A DNA stretch of 64,000 nt from Cristatella mucedo (taxonomy: Eukaryota > Bryozoa > Phylactolaemata > Cristatellidae): assembly GCA_009760855.2 (NCBI GenBank), contig WPIO01000023.1, positions 5,012,501 to 5,076,500 on the forward strand, given 5' to 3'. Shown piece after piece: positions 24,345 to 36,830 of the stretch (positions are counted from its first letter, which is position 1; each line of letters opens with the position of its first letter). The notes beneath the pieces were generated by a model. That model was given only the letters and a program-made list of their open reading frames with translations, was not told the DNA's origin and did not search any database. Made by a program: the position numbers and the translations under genes.

Positions 24345-25505
24345 CGGTCACTCCTCTTGCGGATGTGATTTCCAAGCACAATCTAGGCTTTCACTTCTAT
24401 GCGGATGACAATTGTACCTTTGCTTTGATCCTTCCCAGCCTTCGAGCACCTCAAATTCTCTCAAGTCACTTGCTGCATGTATTGATAATATCCACACATG
24501 GATGGCAGCAAACTTTCTAAAACTAAACGATGATAAAACTAACGTACTAGTAATGGGCAAACCTAGTGTGATTCACAAATTGGAAAGGCTGACGCTCAAA
24601 ATTAGCTCTGCCAGCATATCTCCACTTGAATCAGCTCGAAATCTAGGTGTCATGTTCAAAAGCGACTTCTCGTTAGACGACCACATCAGCTCCACAGTCA
24701 AATCTGCCTACTTTCAGCTTCATAACATTGCAAAAATTAATTCGGGCTTGTTTAGATAAGGATACCAGGTCCAAGTTGGTCCATGCATTCGTGACATCCC
24801 GTCTCGACTTCTGCAACTCACTGCTTGCTGGCCTACCAGCATGTGCGATCAGGCGATTGCAGCTGGTGCAAAACTCCGCAGCTAGGCTTGTCTGTCGTGA
24901 GCGTCACAGTTGCCACATTACTCCACTTCTCGCCGACCTGCACTGGCTACCAAGTCAAAGCTACAAAGCTACAGTCAAGCAACGGATATACTTCAAGGTT
25001 TTGTCACTCACTTTTAGGCCACTTCATTCTTTGGCTCCAGCCTACCTCTCAGATATACTCCCCCATCAGGCCAAACATCGTTAACACCCGCTTTTCGGAA
25101 TCCAACAGTCTACCAATACCTCGTACAAACCTCAAATCCTTTGGAGACCATGCATTTAGTTCGTATGTTCCCAAAGCCTGGAACTCCCTACCGACTTTCG
25201 TCAGAACATCCCCAGACTTGACCACATTTAAAAAGAACGCACCTATTTAGAACAGCATTGAGTGGGTTCCTATTATTCGTCCTTCACGTGCTAATGCGTG
25301 CTGACACTGCAAGCTGCCACTAACCACATTTGAATGCTGACCCTGTGCATGTCACCCCTAACCATGTTATGCATTTTGTTTGTTTATCAAGCATGATTTT
25401 ACTCACCATTCAATTGCATTTCCCTTTGCAGCAAATGTAAAGCGCCTAGAGAGAGATTGAGTTCTCTGAGGGCGCTTTATCAAGTGCATTATTATTTTTA
25501 TTATT
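24345..25505 (+). mobile_element. L2/CR1-like LINE, 5'-truncated copy with 3' tail
   Basis: It starts in the RT domain (KHNLGFHFYADD) and runs through ILSSHL, NFLKLNDDKTNVLVMGKPS, HNIAKINSGL, CNSLLAGLP, LQLVQNSAARLVCRE, SDILPHQAKHR and KAWNSLPT, with a frameshift near 24.76 kb. It ends in the family 3' UTR and the AAGCGCC...GGCGCTTT hairpin tail with ATT repeats. A typical dead-on-arrival insertion. Confidence 0.9.
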
Positions 25506-25944
25506 GTCACTCGCATCGCGATCTACGGCCAGCTCTACACAGCAAACCGTCGGCTACAAGTAAGGCGTGCAGTAAGAAGGCTCCGCTTAACAGCTCCCTG
25601 TAAAGACGACCCGACTCGCCTGTATGAAACGTTTCGCGTGGAAAGCCATGCGCACGGCAACAACGCTCAGGCGGCTGTGAGATCATACCGCCCGAAGGGT
25701 GAGCATCTATCTAGCTACAGTCTATTGAAAATGTCTAGCTGCTTTGCTCAGACTATCGCGTATTTCACGCCGCCCGCACTAATAACAATTCCTGTACTGC
25801 AATGAATTCATCGCAAAACAACAAGCACTCTGAAAGGACACAGCCGTGCTCACTGCTGAAAGGACACAGCCGTGCCGCTGCTGAGAGCAGCATAGTTTCT
25901 CTGCCTCCCGAGGGACGGGCTAACGTATATCTCAACTATAATAA

Positions 25945-26092
25945 AGGGGGTTGCTTTTCACGACCTCGTTTCTGAGGTCGTGGGTTCGAATCCTTCGATG
26001 GGTGATTCTGTATCACCGCTGCAACCGGTGGCGATAGCTTGGTAAAGGCTCTTCTGTCGCTATACAAAAAAGGTTGTTAAATCAACTCGTAT
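25945..26092 (+). mobile_element. SINE family B
   Basis: Plus-strand copy: GGTTGCTTTTCACGACCTCG, GTCGTGGGTTCGAATCCTTC, CACCGCTGCAACCGGTGGCG and the end CTATACAAAAAAGGTTGTTA. The first part of the tRNA-like head is missing. Confidence 0.82.
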
Positions 26093-26119
26093 TTATCATT
26101 TATACTACACCCATCGGCC

Positions 26120-28925
26120 TACACTCTCGATCCAGAGCCATCAATAGGTCAAGCTCGTGACAACTTCAGCGTAACTTACAAGCTTGCCTGGAATGCACGC
26201 TCAATCTGAAATAAACTCCTAATCATAGGCGATATGATTCTTGAAGATGCCGTTAGCCTGCGTTTGGCGGCAAACGTAGCTGAAATCGCTTAACTGACCG
26301 ACCATAAGCGACGTAAGCCACGACAGGCTTCTCCTTCTTCCATTCCCATTCCCAGAGGTAGATACAGTCTAGTGGTGGAGAAGCCACTGTCGCCCACTCC
26401 GCTTTCAATTCAAGCCATTTGCAGTCACCTTGGAACAATCCTTCAAATCTCATTACCGAGTCTCTCCAACTACAGGCTACCGATGTGTAGCGGTAATCTA
26501 TTGCTCCAGTAAGAAGAATCGTTTTATTTCAGATTTTTCAGATCTGATTTTGATTATATATGATCCGGAAATCGTCTCTTTCTTGTACTGGGTGACTTGA
26601 GCATTCGTTTTATTCACTTAACTTTGCTCTATATTCTGAAATTCTCTCACTGACTAGTTTATTTTCTCTTTTTAGTCACGTGAATGACTCAACTCACAAA
26701 ATGAAGGTCTCGTTCTCAATAAAATATTTTCCGGCCACTGCCCAGTCAACACTTATTGTTACCGCATCATGTACATCCTATTGCGTGCAGTCCTCATTCG
26801 CTAGGCAGCTTGTGTCCCATTCGGTATCAAAAAATAATTCGTGAATCACGAAACTTTAAGATCTTTGACGTCATTGATGTCCAAAAAATATTGCCCTTGC
26901 CCGTTCTGCTCAGTCCTTTATCCAACGAGCCCTCACCGGGGGCGGGGCGGGGCGGGGTTACAGCCCGATGCTGGCTGACTGCTGCTGCTATTCTGGACGA
27001 GTCAGCAGCTCTTTTACTACAAAAAATGTGCACCCTCGTTTAGATAGCCTATAATTTACAACAGACGTTAACATTGCTAAAAATTAAAAGCAAGCTTGAA
27101 AAATTAAATAAAAGATCAGGAATGGCCGTCCATCGCACGGCATACGAAAGGCCACGAGATTTTATCATTCAATTATAGCTACTGGCATTACTAGCTTTCA
27201 CAAGCACACAGCACAGAGACGAATCAAAGATGCCAAATCCAGATATTCTGACATTACCCATCTGCCAAAAACCATTCCTAGGTCATCACATAACTAGCAT
27301 TCTCTACTTATTAAAACGAGAGAGTTCGTCCTTCCCTCCGTCATGCGGCAATATGGGGCACTTGCGTCACATGGCAAGATGGCGAAGCGTTGTCTTCCGT
27401 GACCAGTACTTCCGGGAGTGACATGATAGACGTGTCATGTGCGTCTACTATGACTCAGTGAAGCAAGTCCACAGACAGTGAGGTGCTCGTACTAAGAATA
27501 ACAAGTCTTTTGTATAGCACCATAAGAGAACTTAATCTCTATTCAGGTGTTTTACAAATTCCTGCATGAGAAGCAATAACCAATTGTTTAATTAAAATTA
27601 AAAGCAAGATATCCTGATTAGGCAAGCAGGAACGAGCTCGCAGTTATCATGCTAAGACACCAGGGAACCGTTCGGCGATCTAGCTAGTTTAGTCTAGCCC
27701 TTTGTCAGGAAAAACTGCCAAGATCAAGGAGTCTATCTCTAAAGTGATATCTCCACCCGCGTCTTCAAACTTCTTCTCTTGCTTTAGCTAAATGTCGACT
27801 TTCATGCCTGACTCTTCTGACCTCATCTTAATAGTTCGTCGCTAGCCTTGGCGGCCCCAATAGAATCTACATCTACCGTTCTCCCACAAAGATGATTAGA
27901 TTTAAGGCTGATGGTCTGCAAAAATAATATAATAAATACATCCTTGGCATCATATTTTGTCTTTGTATATTCTTATGAGGCTGTTGTCAGGCCACTCGCT
28001 AAAAAGTCGACACTAGGCCAGGATAACTTGAGCAACTTCTACCCCTATAACCGTTTCCGCGAAATTTGTTGAAACGAGTACTGGCAGCCCAGTTACACTC
28101 TTCCGAGTGTTCCGAGTATGTTTCTCTTCAAGTCATCATACCTAGCGCTCATGCTCGTCAGGTTTTAGAGCAAGTCACTTCATCGAGTCAGCACACTGCG
28201 AATGTATAACAACCTTCTCAGGAATGCTGACTTGGATATACTGTCCGGGGTTTCTCTGCTGGATCTCTCGACAGTTTTTGATGACAGTGATCACCAAGTC
28301 CTAATTGAGTGACCATCGTCTCGCCTGGGCATCACCGGCACTGCACAACAATGGTTTAGAGAATATCGAAGTGCGAGGTGGCCATTTGTTCTTTGCTAGC
28401 TCTTTATAGCGTACAGCTAGTTTACTTCATAATTTGTACTCTTTATCTTGCCGATGCAATAGCCAAACACAATCTAGGCTTCCAATTTTGTGCAGAAGGC
28501 TAATCGCTGTAGTAGGCTATGCTCCCTACGATGCCCTAAGTATGCCTTCGAGTACCCCAAGTCTTCTCAACTCCTTTAGAGCATGACTTGCACACTTGGA
28601 TAGCAGCACACTTTCTCAAATTGAATCATTATAAAACTAACTTACTCGTCATGGGCAAACCTAGTATCACTCAAAATACTAAAAAGTCCAACCATCAACA
28701 TGGGTTCCACCGGTTAATCACCCGTGGCAACTTCAAGCAATACGGCTGTGTAGTTCTGAAATAACATTTCATTCGTTGACTACATCGGCTCCACAATCAA
28801 GTCAAAGAAATTGTAAACGTTATCCCTAAGCATGTGCCATAATTTATTTCCGGCGTATGCAAAGTGTCTGGAAAGAGATTTAGTTCTCATTGGGTGACAC
28901 AAGAATACTTTATTGTTTTTGATGT
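26120..28925 (+). mobile_element. L2/CR1-like LINE, nearly full length, decayed
   Basis: An endonuclease region is readable at 26.25-26.95 kb (TTGFSFFHSHS; a diverged GDF motif) with many stops. A middle segment is at 27.0-27.3 kb and reverse-transcriptase remnants are at 27.6-28.7 kb (RPLAKKSTLGQDN; later KHNLGFQF). The copy ends at 28.85-28.92 kb with the family tail (AAAGTGTCTGGAAAGAGATT). It is the longest copy in the window and cannot be active. Confidence 0.75.
27508..27560 (-). mobile_element. SINE A tail fragment within a LINE
   Basis: TTTGTATAGCACCATAAGAG and CTTAATCTCTATTCAGGTG are the SINE A tail in reverse. It lies between two parts of the long LINE copy, so it is a later insertion or a rearrangement. 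Confidence 0.55.
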
Positions 28926-29749
28926 CATCTTATATGCAAACGCAAAGCAAAAAGACTATGTAAGCACATTGACTTGGGGCTACTCCCGCCCACCATCATA
29001 AACTATAATTGGGGTCACGCTAATACGATATTGGAGGAGCAAGTCACTGCTTCGACAGTAGCCGTAGACCACTCATCAACCGGCACACTGGTCATGCATT
29101 TTCGGCGATTGCTATCTCAGCTTCTTCCAGAAGTCAGGTTCTACTGCATCTGTGTTCACCTGGGCTACTTTTAGATCATAGGAACCTAAGTAAGTTTTGT
29201 CTAGTTCCCTTCTGTCATTCTTATACAAGAGTCTTATAGACAAATAGGACATCCTTAGACAAGAGTACGACAAACCAACTACATTACGCCTTTGTGATAA
29301 CCCATCTGAAATTGAATTCTCTTTACTCAGGACCCTCCAGCACCCACCCCTAATCGGTCGCAATAGGTACAAAGCTCAGCAGCTTGTCTGGTCCTTCGTT
29401 AACGGTGTAATTGCCACAGCGCCCCAACGTAATTACCACAGCGCCCCAACGCTGTCAGCTTCACTGGTTCCCTATTGACTATCTAATGGACTTCCAAGAT
29501 GATGCTCTTTCTTACGCAACGACAACTACTCTCCTACTGCTGACTATGGCACATCCTTTTCAGCGGCCCTGAGCTGCTACTACTATGCTACTCACTATCT
29601 CAACTGCTTTTCTGACTGCTATGCTTCCCACTTTCTCTTTGTTGCGTGAGACGAAGTCTGTTGGATACCTAATGCGTACCGAAAGCCGCTTAGGCTGTGA
29701 GTGCGCTATACAAAACTCTCCTGCGTAACACCCACATGGTCTTTATGAC

Positions 29750-30065
29750 TTTGTGGAGTTACTGACGGAGACACATTCCTCTCTCTGGCTTACAGGCTGC
29801 TTCACTCGCGTATGACAGCTTACATACCTGACCTCCTTGCTCTCGCACTGCTGCTTCTCGGCTTCCAGTCGTCTAGACTTATCTCCAACAAAGTTGTAAT
29901 CTTTCTGTGATCGGGTGTTCAGTTCGCATGCACCGAAAGTCTGGAGCTTAATTCTGTCACCATGTAGATTTCCCTGCAACCCTTGATTATTGCTTCTAAT
30001 GCAGTGAGCTGCAAAGCGCCTGGATAGATATAGTTTTTCCAGGGCACTATACAAACGACGTATCG
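29750..30065 (+). mobile_element. L2/CR1-like LINE 3' end, degraded
   Basis: The last coding part (CSVRMHRKSGA, equal to SSHAPKAW in better copies) and the tail AAAGCGCCTGGATAGATAT are readable. Sequence at 29.0-29.7 kb may be an older part of the same copy but is too diverged to claim. Confidence 0.55.
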
Positions 30066-30294
30066 TCGTTATTTTAATTGATTGCCTACCCGCCCTTCAG
30101 GTCATCCCAGACCATAAATGTGTGCCGAGAAACAGTCCAGTACTTAGTAGTTCCAAACAAAAGCAATGACTCCTAATTAGTGAGCTACAGCCTCTTCTTA
30201 CACAAGATTGTGGATGTCCACACGTCTGCAGCTTATTTAACTCAGCTAGCCGTTTAGGCGATTGCCTTAAACGACCAAGGTCAGGGTAAATGTA

Positions 30295-30455
30295 GTTAGA
30301 TGATCGAGGTCGTGGGCTCGAGCCAGGTGGCATATGTTAAGCTCCTATATATATATATATATATAATTTGTATAGCGTCCAAAGAGAACTACAATCTCTA
30401 TTCAGGGGCTTCGCATATGCCTCCGGGCTCGAGCCCACGACCTAGATATTAAGTT
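30295..30455. mobile_element. two SINE A fragments, head to head
   Basis: A plus-strand fragment (GAGGTCGTGGGCTCGAGCC ... ATATGTTAAG) at 30.30-30.35 kb meets, across a TA repeat, a minus-strand tail and body at 30.37-30.45 kb. Confidence 0.65.
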
Positions 30456-31159
30456 ATCTTAGGCCGCTAGACAAATGAACTATATATAGATTTTTTTTAT
30501 TTTATAACCTAACTGGAATCGAGTACCAACGTGAAAGTTTGAAGAGGGAGCCACCAAACCTGCATATATCTACCCAGGTTTCCGTTCATGCAATTTTCAT
30601 GCTTGAAAGCCTTACGGTATCAAGATTGGGAAAGCTAACAGCTCCGTCTTGTGTTCGATTTCGAATGACCAAAGCAGTTGAGCACACAATGTATAATAAT
30701 AAACGGCAAACAAGCTTGAGTGAACAGCTGCATCTGCCTAGTACTTAAGACGTGCCCAGGGCTTCTCGTTCATTCTATCGAGGTGCAATCTGCACTTGTT
30801 GGCATCAAGCTGAGCACGGGATTCAGGCAACGTAGGCGAGCGTTACAGCTAGACTCTAGTTCACTCTAACAAGGTGCACAGCTTTAGTACGACTGGCCAA
30901 TCATTGCAAGCCTGATAGCAGCACCTTAACTACGAAGCGCATAAAGCTGTTTCGTGCAGGTGCCTGCTGGCGGCGCAGGGGGACTATGAGACTTAGGCAT
31001 TGCTAGCGATCTCTGGCCTGCGAATCAGAAAATCAAGAGGGTCTCAACAAGCTTAGTGTGGAGAACACTGGAGCAAACAAAACGTAACGAATCAGTGTAA
31101 GGATAATCCTGCACGAACCAAGCGAGTGGACCGAGTATTATCAAATTTATACAGCATCG
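30456..31159. other. 3' flank of SUB1
   Basis: Downstream of the SUB1 poly(A) candidate. No gene or repeat was recognised. Confidence 0.45.
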
Positions 31160-31165
31160 TTTAAT
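31160..31165 (-). terminator. SUB1: SUB1 poly(A) signal, ATTAAA variant
   Basis: A minus-strand ATTAAA lies about 53 nt beyond the SUB1 stop codon. It is the first acceptable poly(A) hexamer downstream. The assignment is by position only. Confidence 0.4.
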
Positions 31166-31217
31166 TAAAATATAACAAATGTGTATGTACTCTACTGCCA
31201 GCTAGATGTCCAACAGC

Positions 31218-31303
31218 TCAACCGGAAGTACTTTTAATCTTCTCGTCGATGTCCGACATGGACTCCTTGAGTTTTATCCACTGGTCAGGGGTCAGCGAGA
31301 TGC
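31218..31303 (-). CDS. SUB1: SUB1 exon 4 (terminal coding exon)
   Basis: The exon begins after TTTCGTAG, completes the split Gly codon, and encodes [20 protein letters not shown] then KIKSTSG and TGA at 31218-31220. This is the C-terminal strand and dimerisation helix of PC4. Confidence 0.95.
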
Positions 31304-33586
31304 CTACGAAACGCCAAAAGAGGTGTCACACTCTCATCGACAAAAGATGCAAAACTAATAGCGCACAGCAGCGGTCGGTTCTGCAGCAAGTCGCTTGAGA
31401 TGTGTTAACTCATGCTAAAGCAGACGCATTTTGGTTTTGTCAAGAATGTACAGGCGAAGTCAAGAGCGACCACGGGTGCAAGCAAGCACAATCGTGTGAC
31501 AGTCCCTCACACCCTTCCCTATTTTTTAACTAACGAAACGCACGCCTTGCAAGTTTTGCCTTCCAAGCAAAAAAAACGATGCAAACTTAGCAGAGTAAAA
31601 GGACAAGAAAGTCTGAGCTAATAGTCAGACCTGGGCTGCAAAAACGGAGCCGGACAGGTGTCCAGGTCCGGGTCTGGTCGGATAGGTCCAGGTCTGGCCG
31701 GCGAAACGAAAACGGAGCCCTCGTGGTTTTTTCACTGCACTTTCCTTAGACAAAGAAGGGATACATACGGCTTGTCTCAGAAGCCAAAAGAGTGACCTGC
31801 CTATCTTCAGGAACATGCCACTCAGCTCACCCGCCTAGCTCGGCAGCTGGGCTGCGGTAATAGTTGGCAGGTGCACGAGCACGGGGCACCACTCCACTGA
31901 CAGCATAATTCGAGCAGCTTCCACATGGAGAAAGACGTCTCGTCATAAACGACTCGTCATTCCAGGAATTCACAAAGAACTGGACAAGCTGGCGAGCCCC
32001 TCGAGGTGCCGCATCACCGGACACTCCCGCTACACGAGCGAGTATTAATTCGAGCTAGGCAGCATGGTGTGCAGCCAAGCAGCCAGACCGTGTCCACCGG
32101 CTCTGCTATCTCAGCATAAAAGCAGGTAACTGGCCCACGTGACAAGCCAGTCTCCAAATCTTTAATGCTCCCGGCTAACTCTATGCATTCAGCAAAACGT
32201 GTTCAAGTCTGACCATGAACTTCGCTTGTTTAAACCATCGTTGGAATGGTGCAGGAGGAGGAGGAGCAGGAGGAGTAGAGGTAGCCTCACAGAAAGACAG
32301 CTCACAGTCTACCTGAAGCATTCGGCTAGCGCTTCCAAACCCATCGCTAATCAGAGTAGCAGGGTCAGTCGGCCGGGCCAGAGGCTTCCTTGACCGATGG
32401 GGACTACAAATCTATAGCGTCACACCACACGACCCTTGAACTACCAGTGTTACAGCAGCATGCACTGCACCGGATACAGGCACGTTAGAGCACTGCTTTT
32501 TAGAGCGTTTTCTGCAAAACGGGGCTAGGAAAAGCTTTGAGCAGACATAGGAAATCAGACATAGAACACCTCCATCAGAATAACACCGACTGCTAAAATG
32601 TGCCCACTCTCCAGCGGTGCCAGACGTACAGCCGCCGCCACCCGGTGGAACAAGCGATTAGATTTACATCTTTACCTTTTTTTGCAACTGCTTTGAACAT
32701 GCACACTGCGATGAGTTCAATGTTTCAGGCTCGCTGACCTTGGTGGACCCCATTTGGACCAAATGGCAATTAGAGACATCCATCTTGCCGTTTGACCAAG
32801 TGGTAACCAAGCAGTTAGTCGGTAATGGAAGCAGAAAGCCTCGGGTTCGAATCCTTCTGCCAGCAGCATTAAGCAACGCGTGAGGATTGTAAAAGCACGG
32901 TTATTGCACCAGTTTTGCAACACATTGCCCTCGTTGGGACCAGCAGACCAAGATGTGCAGGCATAAAGAACAATGCAGACAAGTGCTTGTTGAACATGCA
33001 ATTGGTCGGCGGGGATTGGGGAGAACTGCAAGATGCCCCGGATTCCGATTTGACAAATACCGATGACCTCAAAAGAACACAAAACGGCAAACTTTCCTCC
33101 TACCTTTCTTTCCAGGCAACGTCTTCCCATCTTTTTCATAGTACTCTCTGATGTCAATCAAGACCTTGCCTTTAAAATCTCTAACCGAAACATACCGATT
33201 CTTTGATAGCTAAAACGGCCAGAGAGCACATTTAAACACATGCTACTAACTGATCGCCTATGCACGGTTGTGGACACCACTAGCAACATTAATATCCAGC
33301 GATTGCAAGAGTGCCGGTGTGGTGCAGTTGTCCGGCTGACAAAATGACGATACAAATAATATTACAACATCTGTCGTCTTATAATAGTTAAATATAATAT
33401 ATATAAATATAATATATATAACTATAATATATAATATAATATAATTATTAAAGCAATTCTTTAAAAATAACTTAATCCTTTTTCGACGGTCGAACGGCAA
33501 TAGTTCAGCACTCTAGCTTAATAAGAAGCCATAGTCACTGCTTGGCACTGGCATTACACTTTGCCGAGGAAGTCTGCAATGGCAAA

Positions 33587-33659
<73 letters not shown>

Positions 33660-35572
33660 ATTAGAAATGGGGCGAGATAAGCATCCATTGCCAGGGTCAG
33701 AAATGTTACCGGAACCTCGAATATCGGAAGAAATGGCATTATAATTCACTTATTTAGCAACCAAAGGAAACTTAAAATATACACAGGCGCTTCACATTTG
33801 CCATGGGGCTTGAGCCCACGACCTCGGGTCATCAAATACATTCACCTTGACCCTGGTCGGAGTGAGCACCTTATCCACTGGGGCCAAACCATTATGGGCC
33901 TCTCAGTCACGAGAGCTTTGGATGAGCCCTAATAGCTGGCTTTCTTGACGTAAAATGAGGGACTACTTGGTGACAATCAGAGTAACTACCATGTTTGCCG
34001 GAAAAGGCTTCTATGGCCGCAGTTTCAGGGCAAGTCTTACTTCTGTCCTGCTTCATCAGTTCTTTGGTGCAATGCTTCATGTCACCAATACTAGGGGAGG
34101 TCAAAGACTTTAGGCAAACAAACTATTATAGGTGCAGCCATATTTTTTGGGCTTACTTTCATTTACTAAAGGGAGGCAAAAGACACATACTTTCTGGAGA
34201 GTCGCACGGCTGCTTCGTCAGAATGAAGCAGGAGGCACGGCCTCAAATCGCTTAGGAAGGTTAAACACATGCACGATGCCCATATAACTAGCATTAGCTG
34301 AATTCTGGTTAAGTATAGCCCCACGGTTTTTTGTTTGCTGACATGCTTACTGACACACCGCTTAGATCCTACGCACGGTCCACCTGTCAATCATATAACT
34401 TCTAAGGTTCCTTCTCTTCCCGTGTCTACACATACACACGAGCTGGTGCTACATGTAAAAAAGAGCATAAAAAGCAACACAACATCAAGCATTCGAAACC
34501 ACACACGCAACCAAATGCAAACATTCTACCAATGTCCGTAACATCAAACGGGCAGACTCGAGGTAGAAGGTTGCCCATAACAAAACAGACTTGGCAGCCC
34601 AGGTGCAGTATCTGCATGCCACTGTCACCAACCCTGCCGTTAAGCTATTTCCACAACAATTCTGATTCCGCTCGAATACAATTTGCTGCACTAAAGAAAT
34701 AATAAATTAATTCTAAGGCGACACTTAACAGCCAGAGATCTGGATGCAAAGAAGATTGTCAGCAAGAATGATAAGGAATTGGGATCGGAAGAACCTGAAG
34801 CAATAACGATGGGAAGCACCCGGAGAAAGACATGTATACTAAAAAAGAGAGGCGATAGCAATCTAGAAACAAGGAAAAGTGTTAAGTTACCAGTTGGTTT
34901 GACACTACTAAGACAGAAACTAACAGGACTGACAAGGGAGAAATGTGGCAGGACGTAGTAGGGAGACGTGTCATAACGCATATGCAAAGTACATGTAAGC
35001 ACAGCTTCCGATGCGACATCGAGCCGGAGTGCAATGCTGCTGAATTTGCAGGCTAGGGAACAGTTGTTTATGTGAGCGACCGCAAGGCGTGCTAGCTTGA
35101 GTACGTGCTAGCTTGAGTACGTGCTAGCGTGGCAGCAAACCGGCTACACACCTGAAACAACGAGTCATCCTCTTTTTCAGCAGTGTTCTTTTCACCGGCT
35201 TTACCACTGGACACTGCTGCCGAGCTCTTCTTAGCCTTTTTTGACTTCGGTTTCTGCAACACATATGCCATGCCACGAGGCTCGAGCCCACGACCTCGGT
35301 CATCAAGTACATTCACCTTGATCTCGGTCGTTAATAAAGAAAGGCGGGCACCATAACCACTGGGTCAAACCAGAAACAAGGCAAAATGACTCGAGAGAAG
35401 CGCCTCTCGACTGTCGACGGCGAGCAGCATACTGGGAGCCTTGGGAACGAGCACGAACGGTGACAGCACATCAGTAACGCCGGCTGAGCCGCCCGGAAGA
35501 GCCGGGTGCACTCACTACCTCGTCCCCGGATTCGGAGTCGGACGTCGACACCCATTCCTTCGACTTGGGCAT
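31218..35572 (-). CDS. SUB1: SUB1/PC4 transcriptional coactivator, complete 4-exon gene
   Basis: Exons at 35572-35516, 35253-35152, 33209-33104 and 31303-31218 join in phase to a 116-residue protein; human PC4 has 127. The family binds single-stranded DNA and bridges activators to RNA polymerase II in the nucleus. The N-terminus begins MPKSKEW and continues as an acidic Ser-rich SDSES stretch, as in human PC4. A Lys/Ser-rich region follows ([11 protein letters not shown]), then the C-terminal ssDNA-binding fold at about residues 54-116, with [33 protein letters not shown] and SDIDEKIK. Motif order and spacing match the family, and all four splice junctions keep frame, so the copy looks intact. 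Introns 2 and 3 are 1.9 and 1.8 kb. Intron 1 is only 262 bp and is largely a SINE. Confidence 0.95.
33104..33209 (-). CDS. SUB1: SUB1 exon 3
   Basis: This is 106 nt, entering in phase 0 after TTTTAG and leaving in phase 1 before GTAGGA. It encodes [20 protein letters not shown] and then [15 protein letters not shown], the core beta strands of the PC4 DNA-binding fold. Confidence 0.96.
33588..33658. repeat. AG microsatellite in SUB1 intron 2
   Basis: Pure AG run of about 70 bp. Confidence 0.97.
33735..33890 (-). mobile_element. SINE family A in SUB1 intron 2
   Basis: Minus-strand copy, in the same direction as SUB1, with GGGCTTGAGCCC core and a decayed tail. Confidence 0.78.
35152..35253 (-). 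CDS. SUB1: SUB1 exon 2
   Basis: This exon is 34 codons, phase 0 at both ends, from an acceptor TTGCAG to a GTGTGT donor. It encodes the Lys/Ser-rich linker starting [11 protein letters not shown] and ending EDDSLFQ, which leads into the ssDNA-binding domain. The acceptor is 6 nt from the end of a SINE A copy. Confidence 0.93.
35258..35376 (-). mobile_element. SINE family A at the SUB1 exon 2 acceptor
   Basis: Same direction as SUB1. The head and body are present (GGTCGTGGGCTCGAGCCT) but the copy stops at GGCATATGTG, where the usual tail would begin. Only six more bases (TTGCAG) separate it from SUB1 exon 2. Confidence 0.82.
35516..35572 (-). CDS. SUB1: SUB1 exon 1 (coding part)
   Basis: The ATG at 35572-35570 opens [19 protein letters not shown], the typical PC4 N-terminus. 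I chose the GTGAGT donor just after 35516. An alternative GTAGTG donor three bases earlier would drop the Val and keep phase 0. The surrounding sequence is CpG-rich, as expected near a promoter. Confidence 0.9.
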
Positions 35573-35711
35573 CCTGACAGCTTGAGTGGCTGCAACGAGT
35601 TCAAGATGTGGAGGGACGACGCAAAGGACGGGCCGGCGGAGCGAGCGTCCATGCAGAGCAAGCTGGCAGGGAGGAGCCAGTAGAGACACCTGACATAAAA
35701 TAAATAAATAA

Positions 35712-35876
35712 ATCCTAGCTGATTAAACAGCCTCTTTTTGTATAGCGACAGAAGAACCTTTATGGCTATCACCACTGCTTGCAGTGGCGATAAAGAATCG
35801 CCCACTGCAGGAATCGAACCCACGACCTCGGTTGTGAAAGCAACCGCCTTACCTAGTGTGCCATCACGGCTAGTAA
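35712..35876 (-). mobile_element. SINE family B upstream of SUB1
   Basis: A well-preserved full-length minus-strand copy with GTGGGTTCGATTCCTGCAGT, about 140 bp upstream of the SUB1 start codon. Confidence 0.88.
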
Positions 35877-35964
35877 CCAGTAGAGACCTGACCAGCAGTA
35901 AGCTCAGCGCCCATCGTTGAGTGCAGTCAGTGCAATGACCACAAACGCACTCTGTACGGGCACG

Positions 35965-35968
35965 CACG

Positions 35969-36012
<44 letters not shown>

Positions 36013-36100
36013 CGCGCGCACACACACACACACACACGCTCGCGCGCACACACACACACACACGCGCGCGAGCAGGTACACACACACACACACACACACT
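35965..36100. repeat. AC microsatellite with CGCG interruptions
   Basis: AC repeat broken three times by GCTCGCGCGC-type blocks. Alternating purine-pyrimidine throughout, so it could form Z-DNA. Confidence 0.95.
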
Positions 36101-36377
36101 CAATCCAGACCACAAGCTAGCAAGCAGTCTTGAGCAATGCATGTGCTAAAATGTCTGGACAAGCCGAGGCTAGCATGCTGGAGTTGCATTTTTTGTAATG
36201 ATTGCATGTGCAGCTACCGGGGCATTATGGACATTCAAGTACCGGAAGAGTGTGGCATGTACTTTATAACCTTGCTGTAATGCATACCCGTATTATGCGT
36301 AACTTTCTTAAAACAGATTACAGGTCAATTCTGCACACGTTGGTGATGAATCCCTGGTGACTGATATAATAGCAATA

Positions 36378-36440
36378 ATGAAACATTTGTAAAGCACCCT
36401 AATAGAGTGAAATCTCGCCCTAGGCACTTCACATATACTG
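36378..36440 (-). mobile_element. LINE/SINE A tail fragment
   Basis: A diverged minus-strand tail (CACCCTAATAGAGTGAAATC ... CACTTCACATAT). The CACATAT end favours SINE A. Confidence 0.45.
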
Positions 36441-36694
36441 GAAAGGCAGCAGTAGATACACAGCTTTCAAGACATTGGACTTATGAGAGATTAACAGCTC
36501 ATTTGCATATAGGCAAGATCCTCATGCAGGCAGCAATTTAAATGTAAGAAACACTTGCTTTTAGACTAGTAAGAGCCATTTTTGCTTTCCGTATTCATAC
36601 TCCGGCCATGTGCACACTTCCTCAGGAAAGGCCTTGCATGAGCATGAGGGAGTCTTCCGCACCAACTTCGTGACAGGAGGAAACACAAAAATAA

Positions 36695-36830
36695 AAGTTA
36701 GCTGATTCAACAACCTCATTTATATAGGGGGCAGAAGAGCCATTGTGGCCAGCACTCCTGCTTGCATTAGGTTAAAAAGAGCCCACGACCAAGGCGGCAA
36801 CGCCAGTGCCTAACCCCTACGATACAGTTT
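36695..36830 (-). mobile_element. SINE family B, degraded
   Basis: GCTGATTCAACAACCTCATT, then AGAAGAGCC and a mutated head. Recognised from the 3' end. Confidence 0.6.

Noticed and set aside
25945-26092. tRNA gene from the GTGGGTTCGAATCC box
   Set aside because: The acceptor stem and anticodon arm do not form and the sequence continues into the SINE B body. It is a retroposon, as are the similar boxes at 3.5, 15.7, 18.6, 35.8 and 57.5 kb.
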